Shown: positions 8,442 through 15,514 of the stretch, in pieces
Numbering within the stretch: the stretch's first letter is position 1
How the letters are laid out: every line of letters starts with the position of its first letter
DNA from: an uncultured Clostridia bacterium
GTDB lineage: Bacteria > Bacillota > Clostridia > UBA1381
Direction of reading: 5' to 3'
Assembly (NCBI GenBank): GCA_947626045.1
Contig: CANQQS010000012.1
Span: 1 to 33,728 of the forward strand
Length of the DNA: 33,728 nucleotides
The notes under the pieces: model-generated
What the model saw: only the letters and a program-made list of their open reading frames with translations
Told to the model about the DNA's origin: nothing
The model's database searches: none
Position numbers and translations under genes: made by a program

Positions 8442-8470
8442 ATTATACATCATAACGGAAATTTTTTCAA
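8442..8470 (-). promoter_or_regulatory. Sigma-A promoter of galE
   Basis: On the minus strand a TTGAAA -35 (8465-8470) and TATAAT -10 (8442-8447) are separated by exactly 17 bases. They are placed just after the terminator of the upstream gene and about 30 bases before the galE start. Confidence 0.85.
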
Positions 8471-8473
8471 TAG

Positions 8474-8500
8474 AAAAATGACGGCAAAGCCGTCATTTTT
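8474..8500 (-). terminator. Intrinsic terminator after the processive glycosyltransferase gene
   Basis: A perfect 12-base-pair stem (8474-8485 with 8489-8500) with a 3-base loop and a five-T end on the minus strand. It touches the stop codon of the glycosyltransferase gene. It separates that gene from the galE promoter directly downstream. Confidence 0.92.
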
Positions 8501-9771
8501 TATTTTACGCTTTCTTTTGTCTGTTCTATCTTTTCCGAGCTTACCGTTGGTCCGTGGTGGCGCGTCGGTTCCCACTCGACTTTTTTGAATATCGCCGCTA
8601 TCGACACCGGTACGTATGTAAACTGGAATATCGGGAATGTAAACATATACTTGAATTTCTTCCACCCGCTTGTGTGTATGTGCTTCCTTTCGGCTATCGT
8701 CGTAATCATTCCCATTAGGAACAGCATCAGGTACACGCCGCATATCCACTGACCTATTGATATAAATATCGGAAGGCAGCTTTCGCCGTTTATGACCGCC
8801 GCTACCGCGGTGACGGCGTTTATTACGATAAGCACAAGCGTCGCGAAGATTGCCGGAAGCACAGTCATCGACATATCGAAGCACGTTCTCCCGTTCCGCT
8901 TAAATATCGACCTTACAAGATCTGAGCCGTACTTTCCGAACACCTGCAAAAATCCTCTCGCCCACCTCAGACGCTGCTTCCATGATTGCATAAACGTCTG
9001 CGGCTGCTCGTCATAGAGTATCGCGTCGCTGCAAAATGCGATTTTTTCGCCTTTTATCGAGTTTGCTACCGAAAATTCTATATCCTCGGTGAGCAGAAAA
9101 TATTTCCAGCCGCCCATTTCCTTGATTATGTCCTTATGCACGAGAAAGCCTGTGCCGGAAATGGCGCAGCCGCTCCCCAAAAGCATGCGCGAATGGTTTA
9201 AAAATTTCGACTCTCTTATATACCAGAGCGCGTAGCCCGCCGTTATCCAGTTTGTACCATAATTTGTTGAGTTGCGGTAGCTTGTGATTATCCTGTGACC
9301 GTCCGAAAATGTGCGGTTCATCGCGCTTATGTAGTTTGTGTCGAGAATATTGTCAGCGTCGAATACCATGAAGCCGTCGTAGTAATCCTCGCCCTTTTCC
9401 TTAAAAATTCGGTTTATCGCATAATCTAGAGCGTAACCCTTGCCCACTTTTTTCATGTCGTTTCTGACAAATACGTTCGCGCCCGCCTTTTCAGCCGCAA
9501 ACGCCGTGTTGTCGGTGCAGTTGTCCGCTATAACGTATATGTCCACAAGCTCCTGCGGGTAATCCTGATGATGTATTGAGTTTACAAGCGTGGCTATTAC
9601 GTTTTCCTCGTTGCGCGCCGAAATCATTATCGCGTAACGGTGCATCGTTGTTTCCTTATGCGGTTTTTCCTTTTTTACGTATGGTATTATAAAGTATATT
9701 ATCTGATAAAAGTAGAGCAGAAAAAAGATTATGCCCACAATCAGATTTACAGTTATTACAGTTTGAACCAT
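8500..9771 (-). CDS. Membrane processive glycosyltransferase, family 2 (BcsA/hyaluronan-synthase-like)
   Basis: 423 residues. The layout is one N-terminal membrane helix (about 5-31), a cytoplasmic GT-A domain, then three or so C-terminal membrane helices (about 290-375). Catalytic markers of processive GT2 enzymes are all present: the ADNCTDNT nucleotide site (82-89), DADN (138-141), TED (228-230) with the general base D230, and QRLRW (266-270). Such enzymes polymerise a sugar and feed the chain through their own membrane channel. There is no PilZ domain. The start is supported by a GGGGAG ribosome site and a strong promoter. It stands alone, between its own promoter and terminator, next to galE. 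The product could be a beta-linked exopolysaccharide, which could be the target of the acylation genes further on, but that link is inference. Confidence 0.92.
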   Translation of the reverse strand: MVQTVITVNLIVGIIFFLLYFYQIIYFIIPYVKKEKPHKETTMHRYAIMISARNEENVIATLVNSIHHQDYPQELVDIYVIADNCTDNTAFAAEKAGANVFVRNDMKKVGKGYALDYAINRIFKEKGEDYYDGFMVFDADNILDTNYISAMNRTFSDGHRIITSYRNSTNYGTNWITAGYALWYIRESKFLNHSRMLLGSGCAISGTGFLVHKDIIKEMGGWKYFLLTEDIEFSVANSIKGEKIAFCSDAILYDEQPQTFMQSWKQRLRWARGFLQVFGKYGSDLVRSIFKRNGRTCFDMSMTVLPAIFATLVLIVINAVTAVAAVINGESCLPIFISIGQWICGVYLMLFLMGMITTIAERKHIHTSGWKKFKYMFTFPIFQFTYVPVSIAAIFKKVEWEPTRHHGPTVSSEKIEQTKESVK

Positions 9772-9838
9772 GTTACTCCCCTTTAAATTAACCGCCGATG
9801 ATATGCGTTAAATTTCCATGCCTAAAGGTCGTGTGATA

Positions 9839-9867
9839 ATGTTACCACAAATCGGCAATTAAGTCAA
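9839..9867 (-). promoter_or_regulatory. Sigma-A promoter of the processive glycosyltransferase
   Basis: On the minus strand TTGACT (9862-9867) and TAACAT (9839-9844) are 17 bases apart. The leader to the start at 9771 is about 60 bases and has no clear hairpin. The 269-base gap between the two divergent genes otherwise holds only the facing promoter at 9981-10009. Confidence 0.8.
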
Positions 9868-9980
9868 TATAACTTTTGTCTCACGGCAAAATTAAATTTA
9901 ATTTCGGCTTACGGCTTTGTCCCGAGCCGTGCCGTTATGGAAATATATGCAAAACTTTATTGCCAAATGCGGAAAAACAC

Positions 9981-10009
9981 TTGTAAAATTCTTCAAGGTG
10001 TGATACAAT
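9981..10009 (+). promoter_or_regulatory. Sigma-A promoter of the ABM / ATP-grasp pair
   Basis: TTGTAA (9981-9986) and TACAAT (10004-10009) are 17 bases apart, about 31 bases before the ATG at 10041 and with an AGGAG ribosome site between. It faces away from the glycosyltransferase promoter. Confidence 0.82.
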
Positions 10010-10040
10010 ATATAGTAGTTTTTTTAGGAGATTTTGCGAT

Positions 10041-10340
10041 ATGATTACTATAATTGCCAAATTTGACGTTATACCCTCGCATATAGAGGAGTTTACGAAA
10101 TGCGTCATAAACTGTGTGCGCGAAACAAAAAAAGAGCGCGGCTGCCTGTCATACAAGTTCTTTCAGAACAGGCGCGACAAGTCAAAATTCACGTTTATTG
10201 AGGAGTGGCTCAACGATACAGCGATAGAGCAGCACAACAACGCTCCTCACTTCAAGAGATTTCTCGAGGAAATACGCCACCTCACGAACGGCGACGTTCA
10301 AATAGAACAGCTTGAAAAGCCGCCTTCGGTGTTCCAGTGA
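10041..10340 (+). CDS. ABM-domain protein, putative quinol monooxygenase
   Basis: 99 residues, the standard length of the antibiotic biosynthesis monooxygenase (ABM, YgiN-like) family. The features are an N-terminal strand MITIIAKFDVIP, a helix with EEFTKCVINCVRETKKERG, then CLSYKFFQN and FTFIEEWLNDTAIEQHNNAPHF, the typical 'E-W...H...H/F' pattern with two histidine-bearing segments. These proteins form ferredoxin-like dimers and act without cofactors on quinols or similar small aromatics, or have no proven activity. AGGAG lies 12 bases before the ATG. It is the first gene after a clear promoter and lies 30 bases upstream of the ATP-grasp-like gene, so the two are probably expressed together. 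Substrate unknown. Confidence 0.88.
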   Translation: MITIIAKFDVIPSHIEEFTKCVINCVRETKKERGCLSYKFFQNRRDKSKFTFIEEWLNDTAIEQHNNAPHFKRFLEEIRHLTNGDVQIEQLEKPPSVFQ

Positions 10341-10370
10341 AAGGACGCTGTTATAAGGAGAGGATTTTCT

Positions 10371-11711
10371 TTGCGTGAGGCTGAAGAATCATACAGAAAA
10401 ATTATAGACGCAAACAAAGACGAGTGTATTAAAAGCGCGGCGGTTCAGCAGGAATACGTGAAAACGCAGACCGCGCGGTATCACGGGTATTTCGTTCACA
10501 CACTCTATATCCCGAAAATGTTCACGGAGGATATGGCGGCGTATATCGAAAAGAACGCGCTCGTGATGTACGGCATTTTGGAAAAGGTCATAGCCCGCTA
10601 CCGCTCCGACGCGGCGTACAGGGCTCTTTTCGCGTTCGATGAAAAACTTGAGCATCTTATACTGCGCCAAAAGCATTACGATTGTCTGCTGCCTATGGCG
10701 CGTATCGACATTTTCTTTAACGAGGACGACTACTCGTTTAAATTCTGTGAGTTCAACACCGACGGTTCGAGCGCGATGAATGAGGATAAGGAGCTTAACG
10801 AGGCGATCAAGCTTACATACGCGTTCGGCGAGTTTCAAAAGGAATACAATACGCGGACATACGAGCTGTTTAATTCGTGGGTGCGCGAGTTTAAGCGGAT
10901 TTACGCGGGGTATGACAGAGCCGTTGAAAAGCCGTACGTGGCGATTGTCGATTTCTTCGGCGGCGACGTGAGCCGCGAATTTACGAATTTTAAAAAAGCG
11001 TTCGAAAACACCGGTCTTGAATGTGAAATATGTGAGATTACCGATTTGAAATATGAGGGCGGCAAGCTTATATCGCCTGCGGGAAGAAAAATCGACGCGG
11101 TTTACCGTCGAGCCGTGACGTGCGATATTATGCGCCGCTATGACGAGGTGCAGCCGTTTATACGCGCCGCGGAGGATAACGCGGTCTGCCTTATCGGCGA
11201 CTTTATGACGCAGGTCGCGCACAACAAGATTGTGTTCAAGGTCCTGCACGACGATATGACGAAAGCGTTCCTGACGCGTGACGAGCAAAAGTACATAGAC
11301 GAGCATATCCCCTACACCGTTTCGCTTACCGAGGATAATGTGAAAAGGCTCGGCGTGCTTGAAAATAAGGATAAATGGGTTATTAAGCCTGAGGACTCGT
11401 ACGCGTCGCGCGGCGTTTACGCGGGCGTCGAGGGCATGACGGACGATGAGTGGAAAAAAGCCGTTGCGGAAAATATCGGCAATCACTATCTGTTGCAGGA
11501 ATACTGCGAGCCGTACGCGTCGGTCAACATCGACCTCACGCACGACAAAAACGCCGATTACCGCAAATATTCCAATATTACGGGAATTTATATGTACGGC
11601 GGCAAATTCGCGGGACTGTATTCGAGAATAGCGCGAAATACGATTATTTCAACACAGTACAGCGAAATGTCGCTGCCGACGGTTATTGTTAGCAAAAAAT
11701 CCTCCGTCTGA
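10371..11711 (+). CDS. Glutathionylspermidine-synthase-like ATP-grasp protein
   Basis: 446 residues. It resembles the GSP_synth / permuted ATP-grasp group. KFCEFNTDGSSAMNEDKE (about 123-140) fits the metal- and substrate-binding 'E-N-D-S' segment. DAVYRR follows near 245, then KWVIKPEDSYASRGVYAG (about 339-356), the ATP-binding lysine and glycine-rich loop, and LLQEYCEPY (about 376-384). These enzymes join a carboxylate to an amine using ATP, as in glutathionylspermidine or peptide-amide formation. The N-terminal amidase of the E. coli enzyme is absent. The start is TTG at 10371 with an AAGGAGAGG ribosome site 7 bases away. The gene ends exactly where the convergent recombinase gene ends. True substrates are unknown; the family call is from memory of motifs, so moderate certainty. 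Confidence 0.7.
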   Translation: MREAEESYRKIIDANKDECIKSAAVQQEYVKTQTARYHGYFVHTLYIPKMFTEDMAAYIEKNALVMYGILEKVIARYRSDAAYRALFAFDEKLEHLILRQKHYDCLLPMARIDIFFNEDDYSFKFCEFNTDGSSAMNEDKELNEAIKLTYAFGEFQKEYNTRTYELFNSWVREFKRIYAGYDRAVEKPYVAIVDFFGGDVSREFTNFKKAFENTGLECEICEITDLKYEGGKLISPAGRKIDAVYRRAVTCDIMRRYDEVQPFIRAAEDNAVCLIGDFMTQVAHNKIVFKVLHDDMTKAFLTRDEQKYIDEHIPYTVSLTEDNVKRLGVLENKDKWVIKPEDSYASRGVYAGVEGMTDDEWKKAVAENIGNHYLLQEYCEPYASVNIDLTHDKNADYRKYSNITGIYMYGGKFAGLYSRIARNTIISTQYSEMSLPTVIVSKKSSV

Positions 11712-12758
11712 TTATCTGTTTCCCTTAATATCAAAGCCGCGCATGACCTCTTTGCGCCTTTCTATCGCGTACTGCGTGTAGTAGCGGTGCGTGACCTCGA
11801 TATTTTTATGCCCCATAAGCTCGGCTACCATTTTTATATCAACGCCGTCGGCTATAAGATTGCACGCGAATGTTCGCCGAAGCGCGTGCGGACGCGCTTT
11901 GTCGCTGTCGTATATGCCGACGGTCGCGCAGTATTTTTTAAGCAGCTTTTCCACGCCCTGCGCCGTCATACGCTTACCTAGACGGCTCAAAAACAGCGCG
12001 TCGTCCTTTGCGTTCTTGTTTTCCGTGCGTTCCTGCATGTAATTGTACAGCTCGTTCTCCACCTGCACCGGCATAAAGATTTCCTGCTCGTCGCCGCCCT
12101 TGCGCGTTACGACGAACGACGATGTGTCAAAGCTAACGTCCTTTACGTCGAGGTTTATAAGCTCGCTAACGCGGCAGCCGGTGCCGAGGTACGCCGTGAA
12201 CAGCGCTATATCGCGCAGCTTGCGGTTGTTGTACTCGGTGAGGTCGCGACCCTCATAATATTTTTCGCCGTTGTAGATGACGTCGAGCAGATTTATTGTT
12301 TCCTGCGTCGTCAGCGGACGCTTCATTTTCTGGTGTATCTTTTTAAAATCGAGCTTGTCCGTCACGTTCTGCGAAATCAAGTCGTTTTTGTAAAGGTACG
12401 CGAACAGACCGCGTATGCCCGAAAGTTTGCGGTTAATGCCGTACGCGCTGTTTTTGCGCACGCGCTTTACGTGCCTGCCGTCAATCGTCACCGTGTCCGT
12501 CTCGTACTCCTTAAGGTAGGCGGTGAACGCGTTTAAATCGCGCAGCGTGACCTGTTCCATATGCGCGAGCGTAAAGTCCTCGAGCCGCTCAACGTCCTTG
12601 AATTTGAACTGCCTGAGGTACTCGAGAAACGTCTTTATATCAATGCTGTAGCCGATTTGCGTGTTAATGCTCTCGCCGCTGTACGAAATCTCTATGTAGT
12701 CAAAAACGAAATCGGGCAGGTTCGACAAGAAATTCATCAGTCTTGCGTGCTTGCTCAT
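11712..12758 (-). CDS. Tyrosine recombinase (XerC/XerD-like)
   Basis: 348 residues. An N-terminal core-binding domain (about 10-130) is followed by a catalytic domain. The full catalytic set is visible: R196 in GTGCRVSEL, K220 in TRKGGDE, H291 and R294 in PHALRRTF, H317 in GHKNIE, and the nucleophile Y326 in HRYY. The enzyme cuts and rejoins DNA through a covalent phosphotyrosine, as in resolving chromosome dimers at dif. It is longer than typical XerC/D (about 300), with extra residues at 84-105 and 165-180. The gene has its own promoter and no phage or integron genes around it, so a host Xer role is favoured, though an integrase relict cannot be excluded. No dif-like site was identified. 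Confidence 0.9.
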   Translation of the reverse strand: MSKHARLMNFLSNLPDFVFDYIEISYSGESINTQIGYSIDIKTFLEYLRQFKFKDVERLEDFTLAHMEQVTLRDLNAFTAYLKEYETDTVTIDGRHVKRVRKNSAYGINRKLSGIRGLFAYLYKNDLISQNVTDKLDFKKIHQKMKRPLTTQETINLLDVIYNGEKYYEGRDLTEYNNRKLRDIALFTAYLGTGCRVSELINLDVKDVSFDTSSFVVTRKGGDEQEIFMPVQVENELYNYMQERTENKNAKDDALFLSRLGKRMTAQGVEKLLKKYCATVGIYDSDKARPHALRRTFACNLIADGVDIKMVAELMGHKNIEVTHRYYTQYAIERRKEVMRGFDIKGNR

Positions 12759-12782
12759 AGTAACATCTCCGTTTCAATTACA

Positions 12783-12811
12783 ATTATACTCCCAAACCCG
12801 CATACACACAA
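12783..12811 (-). promoter_or_regulatory. Promoter of the tyrosine recombinase gene
   Basis: On the minus strand a consensus TATAAT -10 (12783-12788) has TTGTGT (12806-12811) 17 bases upstream as a weak -35. It sits between the dehydrogenase terminator and the recombinase start, about 25 bases before the ATG. Confidence 0.75.
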
Positions 12812-12830
12812 GTTACATTTTCTTTGCAAT

Positions 12831-12858
12831 AAAAAAACAGGCGCGTTAGCGCCCGTTT
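12831..12858 (-). terminator. Intrinsic terminator after the alcohol dehydrogenase gene
   Basis: A 10-base-pair stem with one G-U pair (12835-12844 with 12849-12858, 4-base loop) runs into seven T residues on the minus strand (12831-12837). It starts 3 bases after the dehydrogenase stop. Confidence 0.92.
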
Positions 12859-12860
12859 CG

Positions 12861-14006
12861 TTATTCGTATAAATGCTCCAAAATCTGCACGACCTCGGGT
12901 TTTGTCGGCACGCGCGGATTTGTCGCGGTACACGCGTCGGCAAGAGCCTTGTCAGCCATCGAGTCGATAGCGTTGAAGTATTCGGTCCTGTCGATGTTGC
13001 CGATCTGTGAAATCGAAATCGGAATATTCATTTCCTTCATCATAAACTGCATCCAGCCGACAAGCGCGCGGATTGTCGTAATCTCGTTGAAGTTGTTTAC
13101 GCCGAGAAGCTTCGCGACGTTCACGTACTTTTCAACGCACTTCGGGTACTCCTTCTGGCTTTTCGAGTGCTTGTTTATGCCGGAATTGTACTCGATAACG
13201 TGCGGCAGCAGCATCGCGTTTGCTCTGCCGTGCGGAATGTGGAACTTGCCGCCGAGCGCGTGAGCGATACCGTGGTTAAGACCGAGCGACGCGCTGTTGA
13301 ACGCGAGTCCGGCAAGACACGACGCGACGTGCATTTTTCTTCTCGCGTGCTCGTCGTTGTTGTCGAGATACGAGCGCAGCAGAAACGTGCCGCATATTTC
13401 AATCGCCTTTTCCGCAAGCGCGGCTGAAAACTCGTTGTTGTTAATGCTCACGTACGCCTCGATCGCGTGTGTGAGAACGTCCATACCCGTATCGGCTGTG
13501 ACGTTTGCGGGAACGCTTTTGACGAGCGCCGCGTCGAGTATTGCTTCCGTCGGGAGCATACTGTCTGACACGAGCGGGTATTTTATATCCTTTTCGGGAT
13601 CGGACACAACCGCGAACGACGTTACCTCCGAACCCGTGCCGGAAGTGGTAGGTATCGCGATAAGCGCAACGTGTTTACCGGTCGAGCGCGACGCAAACTC
13701 ACGTATCGACTTCGCGCTGTCAATCGCGCTGCCGCCGCCGACCGTTATAACGCAGTCGGGATCGTATTCGAGCATCTTTTTAACGCCTAAAGAAATTTTT
13801 TCAATCGGCGCGTCCGGCACAACGTCGGAAAATATTTCAAATTCCGTGTAAGCGTCGTGCAGGCGCATTGTAATCATCTGCAGAAGTCCGCTCTTCGCGA
13901 CGAACGGGTCGGTTATTATGAGCGCCTTTTTGTACGGCAGGTCGCTCAGCCTGTCGAGCGCGCCCTCGCCGAAATATATCTTGGTTCTGATGTCAAAGCT
14001 TTTCAT
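12861..14006 (-). CDS. Iron-type (group III) alcohol dehydrogenase
   Basis: 381 residues, the normal length of the family. It reduces aldehydes to alcohols with NAD(P)H in fermentation, or the reverse. The dinucleotide loop GGGSAIDSAK lies at 90-99 and IPTTSGTGSEVTSFAV at 118-133. The four metal ligands expected from FucO are present: D176 and H180 in DVLTHAIE, H245 in NHGIAHALGG and H259 in IPHGRANA. The sequence resembles the EutG/PduQ/AdhE-C group more than glycerol dehydrogenase, but no microcompartment genes are near, so the substrate is open. CGGAGGAA precedes the ATG, and a near-perfect promoter lies just upstream. It is a single-gene unit with its own terminator, divergent from the radical SAM operon. 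Confidence 0.95.
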   Translation of the reverse strand: MKSFDIRTKIYFGEGALDRLSDLPYKKALIITDPFVAKSGLLQMITMRLHDAYTEFEIFSDVVPDAPIEKISLGVKKMLEYDPDCVITVGGGSAIDSAKSIREFASRSTGKHVALIAIPTTSGTGSEVTSFAVVSDPEKDIKYPLVSDSMLPTEAILDAALVKSVPANVTADTGMDVLTHAIEAYVSINNNEFSAALAEKAIEICGTFLLRSYLDNNDEHARRKMHVASCLAGLAFNSASLGLNHGIAHALGGKFHIPHGRANAMLLPHVIEYNSGINKHSKSQKEYPKCVEKYVNVAKLLGVNNFNEITTIRALVGWMQFMMKEMNIPISISQIGNIDRTEYFNAIDSMADKALADACTATNPRVPTKPEVVQILEHLYE

Positions 14007-14044
14007 TATGTATTCCTCCGATATTTTGTATGCCTATATACCGT

Positions 14045-14073
14045 ATTATACTATATGTGCCGTAAAATTACAA
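14045..14073 (-). promoter_or_regulatory. Sigma-A promoter of the alcohol dehydrogenase gene
   Basis: On the minus strand TTGTAA (14068-14073) and TATAAT (14045-14050) are 17 bases apart, about 38 bases before the start codon. No Rex-type redox operator (TTGTTAA-N4-TTAACAA) was seen in the 182-base divergent gap. Confidence 0.85.
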
Positions 14074-14125
14074 GAGAAATTTGTGCGCCGCTATACAAAA
14101 ATAACAACAAATTCTCAATTTACTA

Positions 14126-14154
14126 TTGATTATTTCTCCCAAATATGGGATAAT
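14126..14154 (+). promoter_or_regulatory. Promoter of the radical SAM-der-plsY-gpsA-trk run
   Basis: TTGATT (14126-14131) and GATAAT (14149-14154) are 17 bases apart; TAATAT two bases further on is an alternative -10. GGCGGAGA at about 14172 serves as the ribosome site for the gene at 14189. It is the only promoter I can see for the whole plus-strand run that follows. Confidence 0.65.
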
Positions 14155-14188
14155 ATAATAGGTAAAATATTGCGGCGGAGATAAGGCT

Positions 14189-15511
14189 ATGAGAAAAGCG
14201 GATACGACAATTAAATATGTGGAGCCGTATTCCGCGGCGGACGACGCGGGTCTTGAAGAAGGCGACAAGCTCATAACGATAAACGGGCGTGAGTTCCACG
14301 ATATTCTCGAATACCGCTACCTTACCGCAGAATACGAGGTGACACTCGAAGTCCTGAAAAAAAACGGCGACACCGAAATAATAACCGTTGAAAACGATTA
14401 TGAGGATCTCGGTATCGAGTTCGCGGACGGGCTTATCGACGACGCGCAAAGCTGCACAAACAAGTGTATCTTCTGCTTTATCGACCAGCTCCCGAAGGGC
14501 ATGCGCGAGACGGTCTACTTTAAGGACGACGACACGCGTCTGTCGTTTCTGCAGGGGAATTACGTCACACTTACGAACCTCGCGGACGACGAGATTGACC
14601 GCCTTATCGAAATGCGCGTGTCGCCTATAAACGTCAGCGTACACGCGACTGAGCCGGAGCTTAGGTGTAAAATGCTCAACAACCGCTTTGCCGGAAGCTG
14701 TTACGATATAATGAAGCGGTTTGCCGCAAACGGAATAGTCATGAACTGTCAGATAGTCCTGTGTCCCGAAATTAACGACGGCGAACACCTCAAAAGAACG
14801 CTTTACGACCTTGCCGCGCTCTACCCGAACGTCAACAGCGTGTCGGTCGTGCCGGTGGGGCTTACGCGCTACCGCGACGGACTTTATCCGCTAAAGCCGT
14901 TTACACCCGAAACAAGCGCGGAAACGATAAAATTTGTCGGCAAAATACAGGACGAATTTCTGAAAAAATACGGCACGCGTCTTGTATACCTGTCGGACGA
15001 GTTTTACGCCGACGCGGAGGTTGAAATCCCGCCCGCCGAGGAATATGAGGGGTTTCCGCAGATAGAAAACGGCGTGGGACTTATCGCGAGCATGCGTGAG
15101 GAATTTGAAAGCGCGCTCAAGCTTGTGCCGAAAAAAACGTGCAATCGACGGGTGTCGGTCGCGACCGGCGAGATAGCGTATAAGTTTATAACGGAGCTTG
15201 CGCGCAAAATCGAAAAGAAATGCGAGGGCGTTAAGGTAAGTGTGTACCCGATAAAAAACAACTTTTTCGGCGGCGGCGTGACCGTGTCGGGGCTTGTGTG
15301 CGGCGGCGACATAATAGAGCAGCTTCGCGGCAGAATAGACACGGATGAGCTTCTTATACCGCACAGCATGCTCCGCGACGACGACAACATTTTCCTTGAC
15401 GACGTTACGACAGAGGACGTGGAAAAGGCGCTGAATGTGAAAATAACGCCCGTTTTAAACGACGGGTATGAATTTATAGAAAAGGTATTAAATGAGGAAT
15501 TGGAGTTTTAA
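14189..15511 (+). CDS. PDZ-radical SAM-DUF512 protein
   Basis: 440 residues in three parts: a short PDZ-like N-terminus (1-65; PYSAADDAGLEEGDKLITING), a radical SAM core with the iron-sulfur motif CTNKCIFCF (C89, C93, C96), and a DUF512 C-terminal region with CNRRVSVATGEIAYKFI and KNNFFGGGVTVSGLVCGGDI. The cluster would split S-adenosylmethionine to start radical chemistry, but the substrate of this family is not established to my knowledge. The gene begins after a promoter and ends 3 bases before der. I recall this neighbourship as common in Clostridia, which hints at a link to ribosome assembly or RNA modification, though this is inference only. Conserved cysteines beyond the cluster motif (C146, C159, C192, C323, C371) may hold a second cluster or bind substrate. 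Confidence 0.88.
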   Translation: MRKADTTIKYVEPYSAADDAGLEEGDKLITINGREFHDILEYRYLTAEYEVTLEVLKKNGDTEIITVENDYEDLGIEFADGLIDDAQSCTNKCIFCFIDQLPKGMRETVYFKDDDTRLSFLQGNYVTLTNLADDEIDRLIEMRVSPINVSVHATEPELRCKMLNNRFAGSCYDIMKRFAANGIVMNCQIVLCPEINDGEHLKRTLYDLAALYPNVNSVSVVPVGLTRYRDGLYPLKPFTPETSAETIKFVGKIQDEFLKKYGTRLVYLSDEFYADAEVEIPPAEEYEGFPQIENGVGLIASMREEFESALKLVPKKTCNRRVSVATGEIAYKFITELARKIEKKCEGVKVSVYPIKNNFFGGGVTVSGLVCGGDIIEQLRGRIDTDELLIPHSMLRDDDNIFLDDVTTEDVEKALNVKITPVLNDGYEFIEKVLNEELEF

Positions 15512-15514
15512 CTA

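Noticed and set aside
11712-14006. Mobile element or integron around the tyrosine recombinase
   Set aside because: There are no flanking direct repeats, tRNA, attC-like sites or phage genes. The neighbours are an independent dehydrogenase and a ligase-like gene with their own signals.
14007-14188. Redox (Rex) operator or riboswitch in the dehydrogenase/radical SAM gap
   Set aside because: No TTGTTAA-N4-TTAACAA-like palindrome and no structured leader with a terminator were found; only two divergent promoters are visible.
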